Part shown: in pieces, positions 62,882 to 64,000 of the stretch
Numbering within the stretch: position 1 is the first letter of the stretch
How the letters are laid out: the number at the start of each line of letters is the position of its first letter
NCBI GenBank assembly: GCA_964019055.1
Contig: OZ025206.1
Location: 1,737,001-1,801,000, forward strand
Direction of reading: 5' to 3'
Source of the DNA: Anthopleura xanthogrammica
Lineage: Eukaryota; Cnidaria; Anthozoa; Actiniaria; Actiniidae
Length of the DNA stretch: 64,000 bases
Position numbers and translations under genes: made by a program
The notes under the pieces: generated by a model
Database searches by the model: none
Told to the model about the DNA's origin: nothing
Seen by the model: only the letters and a program-made list of their open reading frames with translations

Positions 62882-64000
62882 ATGTCGAATTTGACAGCTT
62901 CAAATTCAACATGGATTAACAATTCTACCAAGGGTGACAAACCAGGAAATTCTGTGGGACTCGCCATAGTTTTAAGCCTTGCAAATATATTTTCCATAAC
63001 AGTTGGAAGTTGGGGAAATCTTCTTGTGGTCATCGTCGTTGTCTGCAACCGCGGCTTACACTCGAGCACGAACTTTTTCATCGCCAGCTTGGCTTCAGCA
63101 GATTTACTGATAACCTCTATCTGCATGCCTATATTTTACGTTTACAATGTGTTAACATGGCCAGTGTGGCCTTTTGGTAGCGCTGTATGCCAGTTGAGCT
63201 CCTATTTGGTTCATACATCAGTGATGGCATCAGCGTTGAGTCTTTTGGCTATCTCTTATGATAGATTTGTATCGATTTGTTTTCCAACGAAGACGATTAT
63301 GACCATTAAAAGAGCGAAGATTGTAGTAGCTTTTATTTGGTGCGTCTCTCCTATTCTTCTCATTGCTTCCTTACTTCATCACGACGTCGTACCAATGAAA
63401 TACAAGGGGCAAGACGCATTGATGTGTATCGAGACTTGGGACACTCAACAAGCTATGCATCGCTACCAAATGTATCGAATATCCTGCTATTTTCTATTCG
63501 TTATACAGATCTCGGTCCTGTATTTCGTCATTGGGTGGAAACTTTACAAGCGCGAGCCTCCAGGAGCACAGACGATGCAAAAGAAAGTAAAACTCAATAA
63601 TGAAAAAAAGAAGATTATCAAAATGCTGTTCTCTGTTGTCCTTCTATTCGCTCTTTCTTGGCTACTTTATATTTTTAATAAACTTTTGAACATTTTTCCT
63701 CCGTCAAAAAACTACAAGGCATCGGATGTTTTTGTGTTTGTGGGGAACTTCCTCGGGTTGTTGAACAGCGTTATAAATCCGATACTTTATGCTGCTCTGA
63801 ACAGGAATTTTAGAACAGCTTTTAAGCACGCCATTCGATGCCACTGTAAGTACGAGGCAGAAGAACGAAGGCGAACTCAAAGTGTAGTAAGTTTAAGGAA
63901 CACCCAGCAAACTAGAGATCGAAAATCTAGCTCAAGTTACGTCTCAAGACGTGCAAGTGAGTCGACTTTATTTGAATGTAGAAAAAATTTCGTATTTACT
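62882..64000 (+). CDS. Class A (rhodopsin-like) GPCR, peptide-receptor-like, 3' end beyond window
   Basis: Open from the ATG at 62882 for 373 codons to the last base of the window, with no stop; an in-frame TAA sits upstream at 62861-62863. Landmarks: N-glycosylation sequons at residues 3, 8 and 14; TM1 with GN (N46); TM2 LASAD (D74); WPFG at 96-99 before the TM3 cysteine C103; DRF at 127-129 in place of the usual DRY; extracellular-loop-2 cysteine C182; TM6 LSWLLY (W260) with no proline after the tryptophan, so the classical CWxP is altered; NPILY at 299-303 in TM7; helix 8 NRNFRTAF; a Cys-containing tail (320, 322) rich in Ser, Thr and Arg. The seven membrane segments are complete and only the cytoplasmic tail is cut. 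It resembles the peptide-binding rhodopsin beta group, but the ligand is unknown. Two tiny upstream reading frames start at 62830 and 62846. Confidence 0.93.
   Translation, partial: MSNLTASNSTWINNSTKGDKPGNSVGLAIVLSLANIFSITVGSWGNLLVVIVVVCNRGLHSSTNFFIASLASADLLITSICMPIFYVYNVLTWPVWPFGSAVCQLSSYLVHTSVMASALSLLAISYDRFVSICFPTKTIMTIKRAKIVVAFIWCVSPILLIASLLHHDVVPMKYKGQDALMCIETWDTQQAMHRYQMYRISCYFLFVIQISVLYFVIGWKLYKREPPGAQTMQKKVKLNNEKKKIIKMLFSVVLLFALSWLLYIFNKLLNIFPPSKNYKASDVFVFVGNFLGLLNSVINPILYAALNRNFRTAFKHAIRCHCKYEAEERRRTQSVVSLRNTQQTRDRKSSSSYVSRRASESTLFECRKNFVFT

Noticed and set aside
62860..63126. 88-codon minus-strand frame
   Set aside because: Antisense shadow of the second GPCR.
63337..63600. 87-codon plus-strand frame
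   Set aside because: Out-of-frame shadow of the second GPCR, whose true frame is open from 62882 to the window end.

Overview
The window is metazoan nuclear DNA, AT-rich and full of microsatellites, small inverted-repeat transposons and tRNA-derived SINEs. Compact exons, GT-AG introns a few hundred bases long, single-exon class A GPCRs, L2-like LINE tails ending in (TTA)n and very many foldback elements suggest a cnidarian, most likely an anthozoan such as a stony coral. That placement is inference from overall character; no species-specific marker was read.

Four protein-coding genes can be supported. (1) A single-coding-exon rhodopsin-type GPCR on the minus strand, 14447-15547 (366 aa, neuropeptide-receptor-like). 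(2) CCT5, the epsilon subunit of the TRiC/CCT chaperonin, minus strand, 10 coding exons, 32277-37988. The exons join in phase to 546 aa with the conserved ATP-site motifs. (3) Spartin (SPART/SPG20), minus strand, 15 coding exons, 39876-48128, joined in phase to 548 aa with an N-terminal MIT domain and a C-terminal senescence/spartin domain. (4) A second rhodopsin-type GPCR on the plus strand, 62882 to the window edge (373 aa, open at the 3' end). CCT5 and spartin lie in tandem on the same strand about 1.9 kb apart and look like ordinary housekeeping neighbours.

Layout: 1-14 kb is repeat country (a LINE 3' end, foldback elements, nested and tandem duplications, hAT-like MITEs, microsatellites). 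14-16 kb holds GPCR 1 with a MITE upstream. 17-31 kb is gene-poor, with a 68-bp and a 63-bp minisatellite and several TIR elements. 32-48 kb holds CCT5 and spartin, whose introns are peppered with MITEs, a SINE and a Harbinger-like element. 48-62 kb is gene-poor again, with a TIR element carrying subterminal repeat arrays, a 57-bp minisatellite and long microsatellites. 62.9-64 kb holds GPCR 2.

The most unusual object is an 849-bp element at 42558-43406 in a spartin intron. It has long terminal inverted repeats, a TAA target duplication and a frameshifted MADF (Myb/SANT-like) DNA-binding reading frame but no transposase, which fits a non-autonomous PIF/Harbinger relative that kept only the DNA-binding partner gene. 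Also notable are a 479-bp element whose right half repeats a CGCGAAATTAA motif every 40-42 bp, a perfect 56-bp-arm hairpin in a CCT5 intron flanked by 13-bp direct repeats, and two MITEs with matching 5-bp target duplications. I found no CRISPR array, bacterial operon, rRNA gene or intact tRNA gene.
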